Shown here one piece after another: positions 16,926 to 28,586 of a DNA stretch of 64,000 nucleotides; position 1 is the stretch's first letter, and the number at the start of each line of letters is the position of its first letter. The notes beneath the pieces were generated by a model. That model was not told where the DNA came from. It was given only the letters and a program-made list of their open reading frames with translations, and made no database searches. The stretch lies in assembly GCF_028656935.1 (NCBI RefSeq), contig NZ_JAMDGZ010000014.1, positions 1 to 64,000 of the forward strand, written 5' to 3'. The stretch comes from Pseudomonas rubra. Its GTDB lineage: Bacteria; Pseudomonadota; Gammaproteobacteria; Pseudomonadales; Pseudomonadaceae. Position numbers and translations under genes: made by a program.

Positions 16926-17531
16926 ATGGGATCGTTAAAGCAAATGGCACTGGTTTTCGGCCTGAGTGCGGTGTTGGTACCGCTGGCCTTCGCCGAAGAA
17001 TGGAAGGAAGCCAAGAACGAAGAAGGGATCAAGATCGAGCTCAGCGCGATTCCCGGTTCCGACTACAAGGCTTATCGCGGCGTGACCTTCATCAAGGCGC
17101 CGCTGGCCAAGGTCAGGGCGCTGCAGGAGGATATCGTGGGTGCCTGCTCCTGGATTCATGAGTGCAAGTCGCAAAAGCTGCTCAAGACCGAAGGTGATCA
17201 GAGCTGGACTTACACCCAGTTCAATACCCCGTGGCCAGTCACTGCGCGTGATTCGGTCATGCACGTCACCACCAACGTGGCCGCCGATGGCAGCCTGACC
17301 CGCAAGCTCGAAGGCGTACCCAAGTACCTGCCTGAAGAGAAGGGCTTTGTCCGGGTAGCCAAGGTTGACGGCTTCTGGAAGCTGCAACCCAAGGACGGCG
17401 GCACCGAGGTGACCTACCAGGTGCATACCGAGCCAGGCGGTAGTGTGCCGTCGATGGTGGCGAACAAGTTTGTCGTGGATGCGCCGTTCAATACCTTGAA
17501 GGCGTTGAAGGCGAGAGCCGAGAAGCCGTAA
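16926..17531 (+). CDS. Periplasmic START-domain protein
   Basis: The 201-residue protein has a signal peptide (LVFGLSAVLVPLAFA, cleaved near residue 23) and a START/SRPBCC-like lipid-binding fold: YKAYRGVTFIKAPLAKV, SWTYTQFNTPWPVTARDSV, and YQVHTEPGGSVPSMVANKFV. Such proteins bind hydrophobic ligands in a deep pocket; the ligand here is unknown. The ATG at 16926 follows AAGGAACAAGAG. The gene is the last before the gltA terminator. Confidence 0.78.
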   Translation: MGSLKQMALVFGLSAVLVPLAFAEEWKEAKNEEGIKIELSAIPGSDYKAYRGVTFIKAPLAKVRALQEDIVGACSWIHECKSQKLLKTEGDQSWTYTQFNTPWPVTARDSVMHVTTNVAADGSLTRKLEGVPKYLPEEKGFVRVAKVDGFWKLQPKDGGTEVTYQVHTEPGGSVPSMVANKFVVDAPFNTLKALKARAEKP

Positions 17532-17575
17532 GTACAGTTGTTTGCAGGTTGGGGTTGTTGGTCAACTGTTGGATG

Positions 17576-17600
17576 ATCGCGGGGCAAGCCCGCTCCCACA
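17576..17600. repeat. REP element
   Basis: One unit of the P. putida type REP (atcgcggggcaagcccgctc followed by ccaca) sits between the START-domain gene and the gltA terminator. Confidence 0.85.
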
Positions 17601-17610
17601 ATCCCAATAA

Positions 17611-17637
17611 AAAAGGCTGCCCGAAGGCAGCCTTTTT
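17611..17637. terminator. Bidirectional terminator downstream of gltA
   Basis: The stem ggctgcc / ggcagcc with a cgaa tetraloop is flanked by A5 and T5, serving both gltA (minus) and the START-domain gene (plus). Confidence 0.88.
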
Positions 17638-17655
17638 CGTTTTTGGCCGTAAGGC

Positions 17656-18945
17656 TTACTTGCGGTCTTCCAGCTTGACGATATCGCGCGACTCGTAGCC
17701 GGTGTACAGCTGGCGAGGGCGGCCGATCTTGTAAGGGCTGGAGAGCATTTCCTTCCAGTGCGAAATCCAGCCGACGGTCCGCGCCAGGGCGAAGATCACG
17801 GTGAACATGCTGGTTGGAATGCCGATCGCCTTGAGGATGATCCCCGAGTAGAAGTCGACGTTCGGGTACAGCGAGCGCTCGATGAAGTAAGGATCGGTGA
17901 GGGCGATCTCTTCCAGGCGCATGGCCAGTTCCAACTGCGGGTCGTTCTTGATGCCCAGCTCGCGCAGGACTTCGTCGCAGGTCTGCTTCATCACGGTGGC
18001 GCGCGGGTCGCGGTTCTTGTAGACGCGGTGGCCGAAGCCCATCAGCTTGAACGGATCGTTCTTGTCCTTGGCCTTGGCGATGAATGTGTCGATGTTCGAG
18101 ACATCGCCGATTTCATCGAGCATGGTCAACACGGCTTCGTTGGCGCCGCCGTGGGCAGGGCCCCACAGTGCAGCGATACCGGCAGCGATACAGGCAAACG
18201 GGTTGGCGCCCGAGGAGCCTGCCAGGCGAACGGTGGAGGTCGATGCGTTCTGTTCGTGGTCGGCGTGAAGGATGAAGATCTTGTCCATCGCCTTGGCCAG
18301 CACCGGGCTGATCGGTTTGATCTCGCACGGGGTGTTGAACATCATGTGCAGGAAGTTTTCCGCGTACGACAGGTCGTTGCGCGGGTACATCATGGGTTGA
18401 CCCATGGAGTACTTGTACACCATCGCTGCCAGGGTCGGCATCTTGGCGACCAGGCGGACCGCGGAGATTTCGCGATGCTGCGGGTTATTGATGTCCAGCG
18501 AGTCGTGGTAGAACGCCGACAGGGCGCCCACTACGCCGCACATGACGGCCATCGGGTGGGCGTCGCGGCGAAAGCCGTTGAAGAACGACTTCAGCTGCTC
18601 GTGCACCATGGTGTGATTCTTCACGGTGCTGACGAACTGGGCCTTCTGCTCGGCATTCGGCAGTTCGCCGTTGAGCAGCAGGTAGCAGGTCTCGAGGTAG
18701 TCGGATTTTTCGGCCAGCTGTTCGATCGGGTAGCCGCGGTGCAGCAGGATACCCTTGTCGCCGTCGATATAAGTGATCTTCGACTCGCAAGATGCGGTCG
18801 CCATGAAACCAGGGTCGAAAGTGAAGTGACCCGTGGCCCCCAACCCTCTAACGTCGATAACATCGGGACCAACGGTGCCGGTTAAAATGGGCAGCTCGAC
18901 GGGGGCTGCGCCCTCGATGACCAACTGCGCTTTTTTGTCAGCCAT
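17656..18945 (-). CDS. gltA: Citrate synthase
   Basis: The 429-residue enzyme is the hexameric, NADH-sensitive type II citrate synthase that condenses oxaloacetate with acetyl-CoA. Active-site landmarks are [30 protein letters not shown] and YPNVDFYSG, which supply the His-His-Asp triad. Length and sequence are those of other pseudomonad enzymes. The gene diverges from the sdh-suc cluster. A good sigma-70 promoter lies about 60 bases upstream of its start codon. Confidence 0.97.
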   Translation of the reverse strand: MADKKAQLVIEGAAPVELPILTGTVGPDVIDVRGLGATGHFTFDPGFMATASCESKITYIDGDKGILLHRGYPIEQLAEKSDYLETCYLLLNGELPNAEQKAQFVSTVKNHTMVHEQLKSFFNGFRRDAHPMAVMCGVVGALSAFYHDSLDINNPQHREISAVRLVAKMPTLAAMVYKYSMGQPMMYPRNDLSYAENFLHMMFNTPCEIKPISPVLAKAMDKIFILHADHEQNASTSTVRLAGSSGANPFACIAAGIAALWGPAHGGANEAVLTMLDEIGDVSNIDTFIAKAKDKNDPFKLMGFGHRVYKNRDPRATVMKQTCDEVLRELGIKNDPQLELAMRLEEIALTDPYFIERSLYPNVDFYSGIILKAIGIPTSMFTVIFALARTVGWISHWKEMLSSPYKIGRPRQLYTGYESRDIVKLEDRK

Positions 18946-19003
18946 GTGGCCTCCTATTAATGCTTGAAATCATCAGACAGACCCCCCACGCAGGGCCCGC
19001 ACC

Positions 19004-19031
19004 ACTATAGTGAGATAAATTCGAATGTCAA
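19004..19031 (-). promoter_or_regulatory. Sigma-70 promoter of gltA
   Basis: On the minus strand a consensus TTGACA (19031-19026) is followed after 16 bases by TATAGT (19009-19004). The predicted start lies about 50 bases upstream of the gltA ATG. Confidence 0.75.
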
Positions 19032-19145
19032 TTTGCCTAAAGCACGGTTGTAAAGGGCTCTAGGCGCTGTTTTTCCTCGAAATTACCGCCCGTTTACGCC
19101 TTTTGATCACTAAAGGCAATGCGCTATTTGGGCTAGGTGTCTGCG

Positions 19146-19174
19146 TTGTCATTAGTAGCCTAACTGTCTATAAT
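19146..19174 (+). promoter_or_regulatory. Sigma-70 promoter of sdhCDAB
   Basis: TTGTCA (19146-19151) and a perfect TATAAT (19169-19174) are separated by 17 bases. The predicted transcript start near 19181 leaves a leader of about 115 bases before the sdhC GTG. Confidence 0.75.
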
Positions 19175-19295
19175 CGGCCCCCGACCGCCAGGGGCTTGCA
19201 AGCCCGTGTTGCTGGGGTCGTCACTCCCTGGGTGGTGGGTACCTGACCAGTACACTTACCAACAACTTTGCCCTGCTTGCTAGGGGCTCTTCAGT

Positions 19296-19682
19296 GTGAA
19301 AAAAGCCGTGAAAAGCCAACGACCTGTAAACCTAGACCTAAGGACCATCAAACTCCCCATTACCGGCGTTACGTCATTTCTTCACCGTGTATCCGGCATC
19401 ATCCTCTTCCTGGGCCTTGGCATCATGCTTTATGCATTGGGCAAATCCCTGGGTTCGGAGGAAGGTTTCGCCGAGGTGAAGGCATGCTTGACCAGTCCGC
19501 TGGCCAAATTCGTGGCATGGGGCCTCCTGTCCGCCTTGCTGTATCACTTGGTAGCCGGTGTGCGCCACTTGATCATGGACATGGGCATCGGTGAAACGCT
19601 GGAAGGCGGCCGACTGGGCTCGAAAATTATCATCGCCGTCTCCGTGGTGGTGATCGTTCTGGCAGGAGTTTGGATATGGTAA
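19296..19682 (+). CDS. sdhC: Succinate dehydrogenase cytochrome b556 subunit
   Basis: The 128-residue membrane anchor has three hydrophobic segments (about 30-52, 70-90, 106-127). RPVNLDLRTIKLPITGVTSF and the ISFLHRVSG-like sequence SFLHRVSGIILF carry the conserved Ser and Arg of the quinone site, and HLVAGVRHLIMD provides the haem histidine. Translation starts at GTG 19296. It is the first gene of the succinate dehydrogenase operon and overlaps sdhD by 7 bases. Confidence 0.96.
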   Translation: MKKAVKSQRPVNLDLRTIKLPITGVTSFLHRVSGIILFLGLGIMLYALGKSLGSEEGFAEVKACLTSPLAKFVAWGLLSALLYHLVAGVRHLIMDMGIGETLEGGRLGSKIIIAVSVVVIVLAGVWIW

Positions 19683-20044
19683 CCAACGTCACGAACCTTT
19701 CGCGTTCGGGCCTCTATGACTGGATGGCGCAGCGCGTTTCTGCGGTCGTTCTCGCGGCTTATTTCATTTTCCTGATCGGATACCTGGTCGCGCACCCGGG
19801 CATCGAGTTTGCCCAGTGGCACGCTCTGTTCTCCAACAACGCGATGCGTATCTTCAGTCTGCTGGCCCTTGTGGCCCTGGGCGCTCACGCCTGGGTCGGC
19901 ATGTGGACCATTGCCACCGACTACCTGACGCCGATGGCGCTGGGCAAGTCGGCGACTGCCGTACGTTTCCTGTTCCAGGCGGTATGTGGTGTCGCGATGT
20001 TCGCGTACTTCGTCTGGGGTGTGCAGATTCTCTGGGGTATCTGA
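19676..20044 (+). CDS. sdhD: Succinate dehydrogenase membrane anchor subunit
   Basis: This 122-residue protein has three membrane helices and the motif SRSGLYDWMAQRVSAVVLAA. The conserved HAWVGMWTIATDYL contains the quinone-site Asp-Tyr pair. Start ATG 19676 has GGCAGGAG about 8 bases upstream and lies inside the end of sdhC, so translation is coupled. With SdhC it anchors SdhAB to the inner membrane as complex II. Confidence 0.95.
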   Translation: MVTNVTNLSRSGLYDWMAQRVSAVVLAAYFIFLIGYLVAHPGIEFAQWHALFSNNAMRIFSLLALVALGAHAWVGMWTIATDYLTPMALGKSATAVRFLFQAVCGVAMFAYFVWGVQILWGI

Positions 20045-20047
20045 TTC

Positions 20048-21820
20048 ATGGCTAACATTCCTACGATTTCATTCGACGCCATCATCGTTGGTGGTGGTGG
20101 TGCCGGCATGCGCGCTGCGCTGCAGCTGGCTCAGGGTGGTCACAAGACTGCCGTGATCACCAAGGTCTTCCCGACCCGTTCGCACACTGTATCGGCCCAG
20201 GGTGGCATCACCTGCGCCATCGCTTCGGCCGACCCGAACGATGACTGGCGCTGGCACATGTACGATACCGTCAAAGGCTCCGACTATATCGGTGACCAGG
20301 ACGCTATCGAATACATGTGTCAGGAAGGCCCGGCTGCGGTGTTCGAACTGGACCACATGGGTCTGCCGTTCTCCCGTACCGAGCAAGGTCGCATCTACCA
20401 GCGTCCGTTCGGTGGCCAGTCCAAGGATTTCGGTAAAGGTGGCCAGGCCGCCCGTACCTGCGCCGCTTCCGACCGTACCGGTCACGCGCTGCTGCACACC
20501 CTGTACCAGGGCAACCTGAAAGCAGGCACCACCTTCCTCAACGAGTACTACGCCGTTGATCTGGTGAAGAACAAGGAAGGCGCTTTCGTCGGTGTGATCG
20601 CGATCTGCATCGAAACCGGCGAAACCATGTACATCAAAGCCAAGGCCACAGTATTGGCTACTGGCGGTGCTGGCCGTATCTACTCCTCCACCACCAACGC
20701 CCTGATCAACACCGGTGACGGTATTGGCATGGCGCTGCGTGCAGGCGTTCCGGTCCAGGACATCGAAATGTGGCAGTTCCACCCGACCGGCATCGCCGGC
20801 GCCGGTGTACTGGTTACCGAAGGTTGCCGTGGTGAAGGTGGTTACCTGATCAACAAGCACGGCGAGCGTTTCATGGAACGTTACGCGCCTAACGCCAAAG
20901 ACCTTGCCGGTCGTGACGTTGTGGCCCGTTCCATGGTTAAAGAGATCATCGCCGGTAACGGTTGTGGCCCTAACGGCGACCACGTGATGCTCAAGCTTGA
21001 CCACCTGGGTGAAGAAGTGCTGCACAGCCGCCTGCCGGGCATCTGTGAACTGTCCAAGACCTTCGCTCACGTTGACCCTGTTGTCGCGCCGGTGCCGGTT
21101 GTTCCGACCTGCCACTACATGATGGGCGGCGTAGCCACCAACATTCATGGTCAGGCGATGACCCAGGATGCCGACGGCGTTGACCACATCATTCCGGGTC
21201 TGTTCGCAGTCGGCGAAGTGGCATGCGTATCGGTTCACGGTGCCAACCGCCTGGGCGGCAACTCGCTGCTCGACTTGGTGGTCTTCGGCCGTGCTGCCGG
21301 CCTGCACCTGGAAAAAGCGCTGAGCGACGGTATCGAATACCTGGACGCCAGCGACACCGACATCGAAGTTGCCCTGAGCCGTCTGAACAAGCTCAATGAG
21401 CGCAATACCGGTGAAGACGTGGCTACCCTGCGTCGCGAGCTGCAAAGCTGCATGCAGAACTACTTCGGTGTATTCCGTACTGGCGAATACATGCAGAAGG
21501 GTATCGAGCAACTGGCTGACCTGCGCGAGCGTATCGCCAACGTCAAGATCAACGACAAGTCCCAGGCCTTCAACACCGCGCGTATCGAAGCGCTGGAGCT
21601 GCAGAACCTGCTGGAAGTCGCCGAAGCCACTGCAATCGCTGCAGAAGTCCGCAAAGAGTCCCGCGGTGCCCACGCCCGTGAAGACTTCGAAGACCGTGAC
21701 GACGAAAACTGGCTGTGCCACACCCTGTACTTCCCGGGTGAGAAGCGCGTCGCCAAGCGCGCCGTCAACTTCGCGCCGAAAACCGTTCCGGCGTTCGAGC
21801 CTAAAGTCCGGACTTACTAA
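20048..21820 (+). CDS. sdhA: Succinate dehydrogenase flavoprotein subunit
   Basis: The 590-residue catalytic subunit oxidises succinate to fumarate. The dinucleotide site [13 protein letters not shown] is at about 15-27, and His46 in [10 protein letters not shown] is the covalent FAD site. Substrate-site sequence is seen in [20 protein letters not shown] and [18 protein letters not shown]. It begins 3 bases after sdhD and ends 11 bases before sdhB. A 603-codon open frame on the opposite strand is a shadow of this gene's codon bias. Confidence 0.98.
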   Translation: MANIPTISFDAIIVGGGGAGMRAALQLAQGGHKTAVITKVFPTRSHTVSAQGGITCAIASADPNDDWRWHMYDTVKGSDYIGDQDAIEYMCQEGPAAVFELDHMGLPFSRTEQGRIYQRPFGGQSKDFGKGGQAARTCAASDRTGHALLHTLYQGNLKAGTTFLNEYYAVDLVKNKEGAFVGVIAICIETGETMYIKAKATVLATGGAGRIYSSTTNALINTGDGIGMALRAGVPVQDIEMWQFHPTGIAGAGVLVTEGCRGEGGYLINKHGERFMERYAPNAKDLAGRDVVARSMVKEIIAGNGCGPNGDHVMLKLDHLGEEVLHSRLPGICELSKTFAHVDPVVAPVPVVPTCHYMMGGVATNIHGQAMTQDADGVDHIIPGLFAVGEVACVSVHGANRLGGNSLLDLVVFGRAAGLHLEKALSDGIEYLDASDTDIEVALSRLNKLNERNTGEDVATLRRELQSCMQNYFGVFRTGEYMQKGIEQLADLRERIANVKINDKSQAFNTARIEALELQNLLEVAEATAIAAEVRKESRGAHAREDFEDRDDENWLCHTLYFPGEKRVAKRAVNFAPKTVPAFEPKVRTY

Positions 21821-21831
21821 GGGTGGCCACA

Positions 21832-22536
21832 ATGTTGCAAGTCGAAGTTTATCGTTACAACCCCGATACCGACTCGGCACCCAAGATGCAGGTGTTCCAG
21901 GTCGATACCGGCGGCAAAGACCTCATGGTTCTCGATGTCCTGGCACTGATCAAGGAGCAGGACGAAGGTTTCTCCTACCGTCGCTCCTGCCGTGAAGGTG
22001 TTTGCGGTTCCGATGGCATGAACATCAACGGCAAGAACGGCCTGGCGTGCATCACCCCGCTGTCGGCGGTGGTCAAGCGCAACAAGCTGATTGTGCGTCC
22101 GCTGCCTGGCCTGCCAGTGATTCGTGACCTGGTCGTCGATATGAGCATCTTCTACAAGCAGTACGAGAAGGTGAAGCCTTTCCTGCAGAACGATACGCCG
22201 GCTCCGGCCATCGAGCGTCTGCAGTCGCCGGAAGAGCGCGAGAAGCTGGACGGTCTGTACGAGTGCATCCTGTGCGCTTGCTGCTCGACTTCCTGCCCGT
22301 CGTTCTGGTGGAACCCGGACAAGTTCCTCGGTCCAGCTGCACTGCTGCAGGCCTATCGTTTCCTGGCCGACAGCCGTGACACCAAGACCCAGGAGCGTCT
22401 GGCTTCGCTGGATGACCCGTTCAGCGTGTTCCGTTGCCGCGGCATCATGAACTGCGTGAACGTTTGCCCTAAAGGTCTGAATCCGACCAAGGCCATCGGT
22501 CACGTACGTAACATGCTGCTGCAAAGCGGTACCTGA
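21832..22536 (+). CDS. sdhB: Succinate dehydrogenase iron-sulfur subunit
   Basis: The 234-residue subunit relays electrons from SdhA to the quinone through three clusters. The 2Fe-2S ligands are in SCREGVCGSDG and GLAC, and the 4Fe-4S and 3Fe-4S ligands in CILCACCSTSCPSFWW and CRGIMNCVNVCPKGLNP. The ATG at 21832 was chosen as in other pseudomonads; an in-frame GTG at 21823 would add three residues. Confidence 0.97.
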   Translation: MLQVEVYRYNPDTDSAPKMQVFQVDTGGKDLMVLDVLALIKEQDEGFSYRRSCREGVCGSDGMNINGKNGLACITPLSAVVKRNKLIVRPLPGLPVIRDLVVDMSIFYKQYEKVKPFLQNDTPAPAIERLQSPEEREKLDGLYECILCACCSTSCPSFWWNPDKFLGPAALLQAYRFLADSRDTKTQERLASLDDPFSVFRCRGIMNCVNVCPKGLNPTKAIGHVRNMLLQSGT

Positions 22537-22782
22537 TTTTAAAAGTGTTGTACCCGTAGTACGCCCAGGTGCGGGCTCTTGCCCGCACCCAGGTGAAACC
22601 AGAGCTCGGGCCCACAAAGCCCAAGCTTTTACCTATGAAGATATGAGACCAGCAGGGGCTTCCGGGCTGGTACCCGGAAAATCTGTAGGATCCTTGGTGG
22701 CTTGGTTGGGTCGCTGCATCAGGACTTGCCCAGGCGTGCTGTGGTTCTTGCCGATCCGTCCCCTAACCGAGGGTGACCAAGC
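22537..22782 (+). other. sdhB-sucA spacer with hairpin
   Basis: This 246-base spacer has no gene. A perfect 9-bp hairpin (ggtgcgggc at 22568-22576, gcccgcacc at 22581-22589, loop tctt) follows sdhB by 31 bases, but no T-run follows, so it looks like a processing or mRNA-stability element rather than a terminator. Further inverted repeats occur near 22614-22690 (gggc / gccc, ccagc / gctgg). Confidence 0.6.
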
Positions 22783-25614
22783 ATGCAAGAAAGCGTGATG
22801 CAGCGCATGTGGGATAGCGCCCACCTTTCAGGTGGTAACGCTGCATATGTGGAAGAGCTCTACGAGCTCTACCTGCACGACCCTAACGCTGTGCCAGAAG
22901 AGTGGCGCACTTACTTCCAGAAGTTGCCCGCCGAAGGCAGCACCGCTACCGATGTATCGCACTCGACGATCCGCGACCATTTCGTACTGCTGGCAAAGAA
23001 CCAGCGCCGCGCCCAACCGGTTTCCGCCGGGAGCGTGAGCAGTGAACACGAGAAGAAGCAGGTTGAAGTGCTGCGACTGATCCAGGCCTACCGTATGCGC
23101 GGCCACCAAGCCGCGAAGCTCGACCCCCTGGGGTTGTGGCAGCGCCCTGCGCCAGTAGACCTGTCGATCAATCATTACGGCTTGACCAATGCCGATCTTG
23201 ATACGACCTTCCGTGCCGGCGACCTGTTCATCGGCAAAGAGGAAGCGAGCCTACGCGAAATCTTCGACGCTTTGCAGCAGACATATTGCCGCACCATTGG
23301 CGCCGAATTTACCCACATCGTCGACTCCGAGCAGCGCAGCTGGTTCCAGCAGCGTCTGGAGAGCGTGCGTGGGCGTCCAGTCTTCTCTGCGGATATTCAG
23401 AGCCACCTGCTCGAGCGCGTCACCGCCGCCGAGGGTCTGGAAAAATACCTGGGTACCAAATACCCGGGTACCAAGCGTTTCGGCCTGGAAGGCGGCGAGA
23501 GCCTGATTCCGATGCTGGACGAGCTGATTCAACGTTCCGGTTCCTACGGCACCAAGGAAGTTGTCATCGGCATGGCCCACCGTGGTCGCCTGAACGTCCT
23601 GGTCAACACCTTTGGCAAGAACCCGCGCGAGCTGTTCGACGAGTTCGAAGGCAAGAAGAAGGTCGAGCTGGGCTCCGGTGACGTGAAATACCACCAGGGC
23701 TTCTCGTCCAACGTGATGACCGCCGGTGGCGAAGTTCACCTGGCTATGGCGTTCAACCCTTCGCACCTGGAAATCGTCTCGCCAGTGGTTGAAGGTTCGG
23801 TACGTGCCCGTCAGGACCGCCGCAACGACACCGTTGGCGACAAGGTATTGCCGATCTCCCTCCACGGTGACGCGGCGTTCGCCGGTCAAGGCGTGGTCAT
23901 GGAAACCTTCCAGATGTCGCAGACCCGCGGTTTCAAGACCGGCGGTACCGTGCACATCGTGATCAACAACCAGGTTGGTTTCACCATCAGCAACCCGCTG
24001 GACTCGCGCTCCACCGAGTACGCCACCGACGTCGCCAAGATGATTCAGGCGCCGATCCTGCACGTCAACGGTGATGATCCGGAAGCCGTGCTGTTCGTGA
24101 CCCAGCTGGCGGTCGACTACCGCATGCAGTTCAAGCGTGACGTGGTCATCGACCTGGTCTGCTACCGTCGTCGCGGCCACAACGAGGCTGACGAGCCGAA
24201 CGGCACCCAGCCGCTGATGTATCAGCAGATCGCCAAGCAGCGCACTACTCGCGAGCTGTACGCCGAAGCCCTGACCCAGGCGGGTCGCCTTGACGCCGAA
24301 CGCGTCCAGGCCAAGGTCGACGAGTACCGCAATGCGCTGGACAACGGCCTGCACGTAGTAAAAAGCCTGGTCAAAGAGCCGAACAAAGAGCTGTTCGTTG
24401 ACTGGCGTCCGTACCTGGGCCATGCCTGGACCGCGCGTCACGACACCCGCTTCGACCTCAAGACCCTGCAGGAGCTGTCGGCCAAGCTGCTGGAACTGCC
24501 GGAAGGCTTCGTGGTTCAGCGTCAGGTTTCGAAGATCTACGAAGATCGCCAGAAGATGCAGGCCGGTGGCTTGCCGATCAACTGGGGCTATGCCGAAACC
24601 ATGGCCTACGCGACCCTGGCGTTCGAAGGTCACCCGATTCGCATGACCGGTCAGGATATCGGCCGCGGCACCTTCTCGCACCGCCACGCGGTGTTGCACA
24701 ACCAGAAGGATGCAAGCACCTACATCCCGTTGCAGAACCTCTATGAAGGCCAGCCACGTTTCGACCTGTACGATTCGTTCCTGTCCGAAGAAGCGGTTTT
24801 GGCATTCGAATACGGCTACTCGACCACCACGCCAAACGCGCTGGTGATCTGGGAAGCCCAGTTCGGTGACTTCGCCAACGGTGCCCAGGTGGTTGTCGAC
24901 CAGTTCATCACCAGCGGCGAGCACAAGTGGGGCCGTCTGTGCGGTCTGACCATGCTGCTGCCACACGGTTATGAAGGGCAGGGGCCTGAGCACTCCTCGG
25001 CGCGTCTGGAGCGTTACCTGCAGCTGTGCGCTGAGCACAACGTCCAGGTCTGCGTACCGACCACGCCGGCTCAGATCTACCACCTGCTGCGTCGTCAGGT
25101 CATCCGTCCGCTGCGCAAGCCGCTGATCGTGCTGACGCCAAAGTCGCTGCTGCGCCACAAGCTGGCCATCTCGACCCTGGAAGATTTGGCCGAAGGCTCG
25201 TTCCAGACCGTGATCCCGGAAATCGATACCCTCGATCCGAAGAACGTCACGCGCCTGGTCCTGTGCAGCGGCAAGGTCTACTACGATCTGCTGGAAAAAC
25301 GCCGTGCCGAAGGCCGCGAAGATATCGCCATCGTGCGTATCGAGCAGCTGTATCCGTTCCCTGAGGACGACCTGGTCGAGATCCTTGCTCCATACACCAA
25401 TCTCAAGGATGTGGTGTGGTGCCAGGAAGAACCGATGAACCAGGGCGCCTGGTACAGCAGCCAACACCACATGCGTCGTATCCTGACCCGTCACAACAAG
25501 GACCTGGTCCTCGAGTACGCCGGTCGTGATGCTTCGGCAGCACCTGCTTGTGGTTACGCTTCGATGCACGCCGAGCAGCAGGAAAAACTGCTGCAAGATG
25601 CCTTCACCGTTTAA
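22783..25614 (+). CDS. sucA: 2-oxoglutarate dehydrogenase E1 component
   Basis: The 943-residue thiamine-diphosphate enzyme decarboxylates 2-oxoglutarate. Visible landmarks are the N-terminal SAHLSGGNAAYVEELYELYL that docks to E2, the active-site GMAHRGRLNVLVNTFGK and GDVKYHQGFSSNV, the ThDP/Mg region LHGDAAFAGQGVVMETFQMS with INNQVGFTIS, and the C-terminal transketolase-like half (QDIGRGTFSHRHAVLHNQ). Length is normal. It is followed after 42 bases by sucB. Confidence 0.98.
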   Translation: MQESVMQRMWDSAHLSGGNAAYVEELYELYLHDPNAVPEEWRTYFQKLPAEGSTATDVSHSTIRDHFVLLAKNQRRAQPVSAGSVSSEHEKKQVEVLRLIQAYRMRGHQAAKLDPLGLWQRPAPVDLSINHYGLTNADLDTTFRAGDLFIGKEEASLREIFDALQQTYCRTIGAEFTHIVDSEQRSWFQQRLESVRGRPVFSADIQSHLLERVTAAEGLEKYLGTKYPGTKRFGLEGGESLIPMLDELIQRSGSYGTKEVVIGMAHRGRLNVLVNTFGKNPRELFDEFEGKKKVELGSGDVKYHQGFSSNVMTAGGEVHLAMAFNPSHLEIVSPVVEGSVRARQDRRNDTVGDKVLPISLHGDAAFAGQGVVMETFQMSQTRGFKTGGTVHIVINNQVGFTISNPLDSRSTEYATDVAKMIQAPILHVNGDDPEAVLFVTQLAVDYRMQFKRDVVIDLVCYRRRGHNEADEPNGTQPLMYQQIAKQRTTRELYAEALTQAGRLDAERVQAKVDEYRNALDNGLHVVKSLVKEPNKELFVDWRPYLGHAWTARHDTRFDLKTLQELSAKLLELPEGFVVQRQVSKIYEDRQKMQAGGLPINWGYAETMAYATLAFEGHPIRMTGQDIGRGTFSHRHAVLHNQKDASTYIPLQNLYEGQPRFDLYDSFLSEEAVLAFEYGYSTTTPNALVIWEAQFGDFANGAQVVVDQFITSGEHKWGRLCGLTMLLPHGYEGQGPEHSSARLERYLQLCAEHNVQVCVPTTPAQIYHLLRRQVIRPLRKPLIVLTPKSLLRHKLAISTLEDLAEGSFQTVIPEIDTLDPKNVTRLVLCSGKVYYDLLEKRRAEGREDIAIVRIEQLYPFPEDDLVEILAPYTNLKDVVWCQEEPMNQGAWYSSQHHMRRILTRHNKDLVLEYAGRDASAAPACGYASMHAEQQEKLLQDAFTV

Positions 25615-25656
25615 TGCCATCGCGCACCAGAAACCGAATTTAAGGAACCACTGATA

Positions 25657-26880
25657 ATGGCTATCGAGATCAAAGCCCCTACTTTCCCGGAATCGGTTGC
25701 CGATGGCACCGTTGCCACCTGGCACAAGCAACCGGGCGAAGCCGTCAAGCGTGACGAACTGATCGTCGACATCGAGACCGACAAGGTCGTCCTGGAAGTA
25801 CTGGCGACCGCTGATGGCGTGCTGGGCGCAATCGTCAAGGGCGAGGGCGAGACCGTCCTGTCCGACGAAGTCCTGGGTTCGATCGTGGAAGGCGGCGTTG
25901 CCGCTGCTGCACCTGCCGCTGCCGCTGCCGCTGCCGCTGCCGCCGCTCCTGCCGCCGCCAGCGCTGAGGCCGAAGACGCTATCGCCGCGCCTGCTGCCCG
26001 TAAGCTGGCCGAAGAAAACGGCATCGCCCTGAGCAGCATCAAGGGCACCGGCAAAGACGGTCGCATCACCAAGGAAGACGCTGTTGCTGCCATCGAAGCG
26101 AAGAAATCCGCTCCGGCTGCTGCTCCAGCTGCCAAGCCAGCCGCTGCCGCTGCTGCCCCGGTTGTCGCCGCTGGCGACCGTACCGAGAAGCGCGTGCCGA
26201 TGACCCGCGTGCGTGCCACTGTGGCCAAGCGCCTGGTAGAAGCACAGTCGAACATGGCCATGCTGACCACCTTCAACGAAGTCGACATGACCGAAGTCAT
26301 GGCCCTGCGTTCAAAGTACAAGGACCTGTTCGAGAAGACCCACAACGGCGTACGCCTGGGCTTCATGTCGTTCTTCGTCAAGGCGGCCACCGAAGCGCTG
26401 AAACGCTTCCCGGCAGTCAACGCCTCGATCGACGGTTCCGACATCGTCTACCACGGTTATGCGGACGTCGGCGTTGCCGTTTCCAGCGACCGTGGCCTGG
26501 TGGTACCGGTACTGCGCAACGCTGAGCAAATGAGCCTGGCGGAAATCGAGAACGGCATCGCCACCTTCGGCAAGAAGGCCCGTGACGGCAAGCTGTCGAT
26601 CGACGAAATGACCGGCGGTACCTTCACCATCACCAACGGTGGTACCTTTGGTTCGATGATGTCGACCCCGATCGTCAACCCGCCGCAGGCCGCGATCCTG
26701 GGCATGCACAACATCATCCAGCGTCCTATGGCTGTTAACGGTCAGGTCGTGATTCGTCCGATGATGTACCTGGCGCTGTCCTACGACCACCGTCTGATCG
26801 ACGGTAAAGAAGCCGTGACCTTCCTGGTGACCATCAAGAACCTGCTGGAAGACCCGGCTCGTCTGCTGCTGGACATCTGA
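25657..26880 (+). CDS. sucB: Dihydrolipoyl succinyltransferase (E2 of 2-oxoglutarate dehydrogenase)
   Basis: The 407-residue protein has a lipoyl domain (residues 1-75) with lipoyl Lys43 in [12 protein letters not shown], an Ala/Pro-rich swinging linker (about 78-108), an E3-binding domain (about 110-147; [20 protein letters not shown]), a second Ala/Pro linker, and the catalytic domain ending in [16 protein letters not shown] with the active-site His and Asp. AAGGAACCACTGATA precedes the ATG. The linker codons are repetitive GCT/GCC runs. Confidence 0.98.
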   Translation: MAIEIKAPTFPESVADGTVATWHKQPGEAVKRDELIVDIETDKVVLEVLATADGVLGAIVKGEGETVLSDEVLGSIVEGGVAAAAPAAAAAAAAAAAPAAASAEAEDAIAAPAARKLAEENGIALSSIKGTGKDGRITKEDAVAAIEAKKSAPAAAPAAKPAAAAAAPVVAAGDRTEKRVPMTRVRATVAKRLVEAQSNMAMLTTFNEVDMTEVMALRSKYKDLFEKTHNGVRLGFMSFFVKAATEALKRFPAVNASIDGSDIVYHGYADVGVAVSSDRGLVVPVLRNAEQMSLAEIENGIATFGKKARDGKLSIDEMTGGTFTITNGGTFGSMMSTPIVNPPQAAILGMHNIIQRPMAVNGQVVIRPMMYLALSYDHRLIDGKEAVTFLVTIKNLLEDPARLLLDI

Positions 26881-26890
26881 CATACAGTTG

Positions 26891-28410
<1,520 letters not shown>

Positions 28411-28411
<1 letters not shown>

Positions 28412-28586
28412 ACAATAAGAAACCACGGCGGGTGGCCCGTCGTGAGTCTTGCGTGCATGACTCACCGCGGAAAGTCCGCCGGACTCGAACTCCCGGAGCA
28501 TACCGGGGGCAAGTGGTCACAGGTGGCGCGGCACTCCCATGGAGCGCAGCGCCGAAGCGCAGTACCTAACGAAGACGGTAAAAAGC
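28411..28586 (+). other. Structured lpdG-sucC spacer with A-rich Hfq-type motif
   Basis: The spacer starts with AACAATAAGAA (28411-28421), an AAN repeat as bound by Hfq/Crc in pseudomonads. It is followed by a hairpin with a G-U pair (acggcggg / cccgtcgt, 28424-28442), gtgagtc / gactcac (28442-28448 with 28459-28465), gcgga / tccgc (28467-28471 with 28475-28479) and cccgg / ccggg around 28492-28507. No gene and no terminator T-run were seen. Confidence 0.6.

Larger units (their letters stand above)
18946..19295. other. Divergent gltA / sdhC promoter region
   Basis: This 350-base spacer carries two back-to-back promoters described separately. The part between them (19032-19145) is relatively AT-rich with no open frame, and the sdhC leader (about 19181-19295) is around 115 bases long. 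No operator could be named with confidence. Confidence 0.75.

Noticed and set aside
20069..21880. A 603-codon open frame opposite sdhA, and similar long frames opposite sucA, etfBA and lpdG
   Set aside because: These are shadows of strongly GC3-biased genes; they lack ribosome sites and recognisable protein features, and the sense-strand genes are certain.
22563..22592. Rho-independent terminator after sdhB
   Set aside because: The hairpin is strong but is not followed by a T-run, and sucA continues in the same direction.
28467..28500. Possible reversed tRNA T-arm in the lpdG-sucC spacer (ggactcgaac)
   Set aside because: No cloverleaf can be drawn on either strand; the pairing is better explained by local hairpins.
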